A stretch of DNA of 64,000 nucleotides from Eukaryota sp. TZLM1-RC. Lineage: Eukaryota > Metamonada: BaSk clade. The translations under genes and the position numbers were made by a program. The notes beneath the pieces are model-generated. The model had not been told where the DNA came from. It worked only from the letters and a program-made list of their open reading frames with translations, and did no database searches. The DNA is taken from the NCBI GenBank assembly GCA_040285825.1, contig JAUPSS010000006.1:1364001-1428000 (forward strand), written 5' to 3'. Every line of letters starts with the position of its first letter. Positions within the stretch are counted from its first letter, which is position 1. Shown here in pieces: positions 62,398 through 64,000 of the stretch.

Positions 62398-64000
62398 ATG
62401 CAGCTTTTTGTACTTACTTCTGAGATGCATCGATCAAATATACTTCACACCCTGCGCTCGTGGTTTTCTTCAGTACCTGTGGAGCAAGACCACCTAGATC
62501 TCAAAAAGATCCAACCCCTTTCAATCGTATCCAAGCACTACATTTGAATCTACCCACAAGTCTTTCCTTCACACAATCTGTGGTCTTCATAATACTTTGA
62601 ATCCTTTTTGTCACAGAGAACAACATGAAAGCTGTTTACATTATCTTGCTCAGTGAAGAATCTGTTGAGATAGAGCCTTTCAAAACCAAGTTAGCTGACC
62701 TCCCTAGTCTCCCTGATATGAAGCCTTACCCTTATAAAATTAATCTCATTAGTGCCATGTCCTACTATTTGAATTTCGTACCAGATTTTCGTGTTCATTA
62801 TCTCTTTGATATAGCCTCGAAAAAGATCTATTTGGATGATAGAGTTCTTCGTTAGTGACAAGTGCTTAATGATCAAGAATACAATTCCTATGCTCTACAA
62901 AAACCTTATACAAACTTACTTCAGTCGCATTGAAAATAGGTCTGTTCTTTTTCGAGACCTTGATGAAAGTCAAAAAGCCCAGTTTCTGACAAATTTTCCT
63001 TCAGTTTTGCCCAAATCAGTTTCGGAGACCCGTGGGTGTGCTGTTTTTGTTCAATTCGGAGGAATTCACATCAATATTGCAACAATATTCTCATTTTGTT
63101 TACAATTTGTTTGCATATCCATTTGTAACGTATTTTTGATACGGCATCTGAGTCGTTATTTAGTACTTATGAAGCACAACTTGTTGAGTTATCAAATATT
63201 AAAGCTGCACTACATGTTTCAGCCAGGGAAGATATCAATTGTGCTCCTAGTCAAGTTTCTCCTATTAATGGTAAACCTTGTTATGTTTATAAGATGGATC
63301 CAAACTTTAATATGCGTAATTTAATCAAAATTTCATTTTGTCAATTATCAAACCTAATTTTCAATTTGTTAAATACTTACGATCCCATTGTCGATTACCG
63401 CTTCCCTTTTTAAACATGCGGCTCTCAATGGGCCTAATCAACATCTCTCCGTCATTAATTTTCAACCTTTCGCCAGCGACGAAGATGCACTTCAAGCTCT
63501 AGAAAAATTTTTTTCAAGGAGGTAGGGTACATCCAAGCCTTTTTTTCTTATGAATGTGATCATTCAGTTCCAGTACATTCTGGAATGAAAGACATTTGCC
63601 AAGAATTTAGCGACTTATCACCAAAAGGAAAATATGTTACTTGCGTCCAACGGAAATCACCGTGTATTGGACTAACAACTGCTATTTATTTTGCATTATC
63701 GAAATTAAACAATGTGGTTTGTTATCAATTGGAGAAATTTGTGTCTGATACCCCGGACAAAGTATATGAAAGTCTTATCTATATTAACAGTGTAGTTTTA
63801 TTTTGTAAGGATTTGCCGTTGAACAATGTACACAAACTCATGAATACACTTAGCCAGAGACACTTTCAGTTTTTTTCATTTGGTGTACATTGGAAACAAG
63901 TTACCGGCCTTGAAAGAAAGGATGTTTCGATACAAAAAAATACACGTATGAAATGAATCTTTATAGAGACAATTTTATTTCTACTTTGAACAAACGTTGT
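62398..64000 (+). pseudogene. Gene G type B, 5' part, runs off the window
   Basis: Leader ATG 62398, MKAV ATG 62625. Type B markers are kept throughout (LLSEES, DKCLMIK, RSVLF, QLVELSN, MDPNF, KDICQ). The frame breaks at A runs near 62820 and T runs near 63045 and 63133, and is open again 63585-63956, which includes the P-loop-like SPCIGLTT and VVLFCKD. Its later fate is outside the window. Confidence 0.7.

Larger units (their letters stand above)
1..64000. repeat. Nested macrosatellite, five super-units of 10-14 kb
   Basis: The whole window is a head-to-tail array. Repeat D starts at 9381, 23335, 37376, 47688 and 57791; the RT fragment starts at 10012, 23972, 37999, 48320 and 58439; the type B gene start lies at 13980, 28004, 41974, 52323 and 62398. 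All landmarks keep the same order and orientation. Super-units 1-3 hold a truncated type B gene, segment A and a type A gene. Super-unit 4 lacks segment A, and super-unit 5 has lost most of its type B gene. Copies differ mainly in A/T run length. Unequal exchange between copies is the simplest explanation for the length classes. A collapse or mis-join during assembly cannot be excluded by reading alone. Confidence 0.93.

Noticed and set aside
1-64000. CRISPR array or prokaryotic defence island suggested by the repeats
   Set aside because: Repeat units are kilobases long and contiguous, there are no short repeats with unique spacers, no cas genes and no bacterial gene signals.

Overview
The window is AT-rich eukaryotic DNA made almost entirely of one nested repeat. 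No prokaryotic gene order, ribosome binding sites or operons are visible. The host cannot be named from sequence alone. A reverse transcriptase carrying a restriction-like endonuclease (RLE) tail, together with a large repeated gene that may belong to the retrotransposon-hot-spot/Crinkler NTPase group, fits a protist, a fungus-like eukaryote or an invertebrate. Only one stretch of about 0.7 kb (52407-53120) is single copy.

Layout. Five super-units follow each other, all in the same orientation. Their matching landmarks lie about 14.0, 14.0, 10.3 and 10.1 kb apart. Each super-unit has: (1) one or two copies of a large gene, here called gene G (about 1,100 codons when pieced together by position), read on the + strand; (2) a short + strand relic of an RLE retrotransposon C-terminus; (3) direct repeat D; (4) a + strand reverse transcriptase palm fragment with motifs A, B and C (YMDD); (5) a - strand fragment carrying the RT thumb, a GGL motif, a CCHC knuckle and the RLE nuclease; (6) repeat D' and a cluster of TAACNG motifs; (7) a third, divergent + strand RLE fragment; (8) the 5' end of the next gene G copy. 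Gene G comes in two subfamilies. Type B has an ATG and a 75-codon leader. Type A has GTG at the matching position and follows a non-coding segment A or another type A module. The N-terminal half of type A is further duplicated as a 1.82-kb tandem unit: 4, 2, 2, 1 and 1 copies in super-units 1 to 5 (the single one in super-unit 4 follows a type B module).

State of the genes. No copy of gene G and no RT or RLE fragment forms a full-length open frame. Breaks sit mainly in A or T runs whose length differs from copy to copy, while substitutions between copies are few. Either the assembly keeps uncorrected homopolymer errors, or slippage has degraded a recently amplified array. A few differences are clear substitutions or rearrangements: shared TGA stops in copies 1 and 2, type A/type B mosaics, a conversion-like tract at 47470-47486, and a chimeric gene in super-unit 4.

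How the parts relate. The retroelement pieces are split, inverted and repeated, so they are relics carried along by the array and not a working element. The gene G plus RT/RLE combination resembles retrotransposon-hot-spot loci, where NTPase genes and non-LTR elements amplify together. That comparison is inference; it rests on a weak P-loop-like motif and on gene context.
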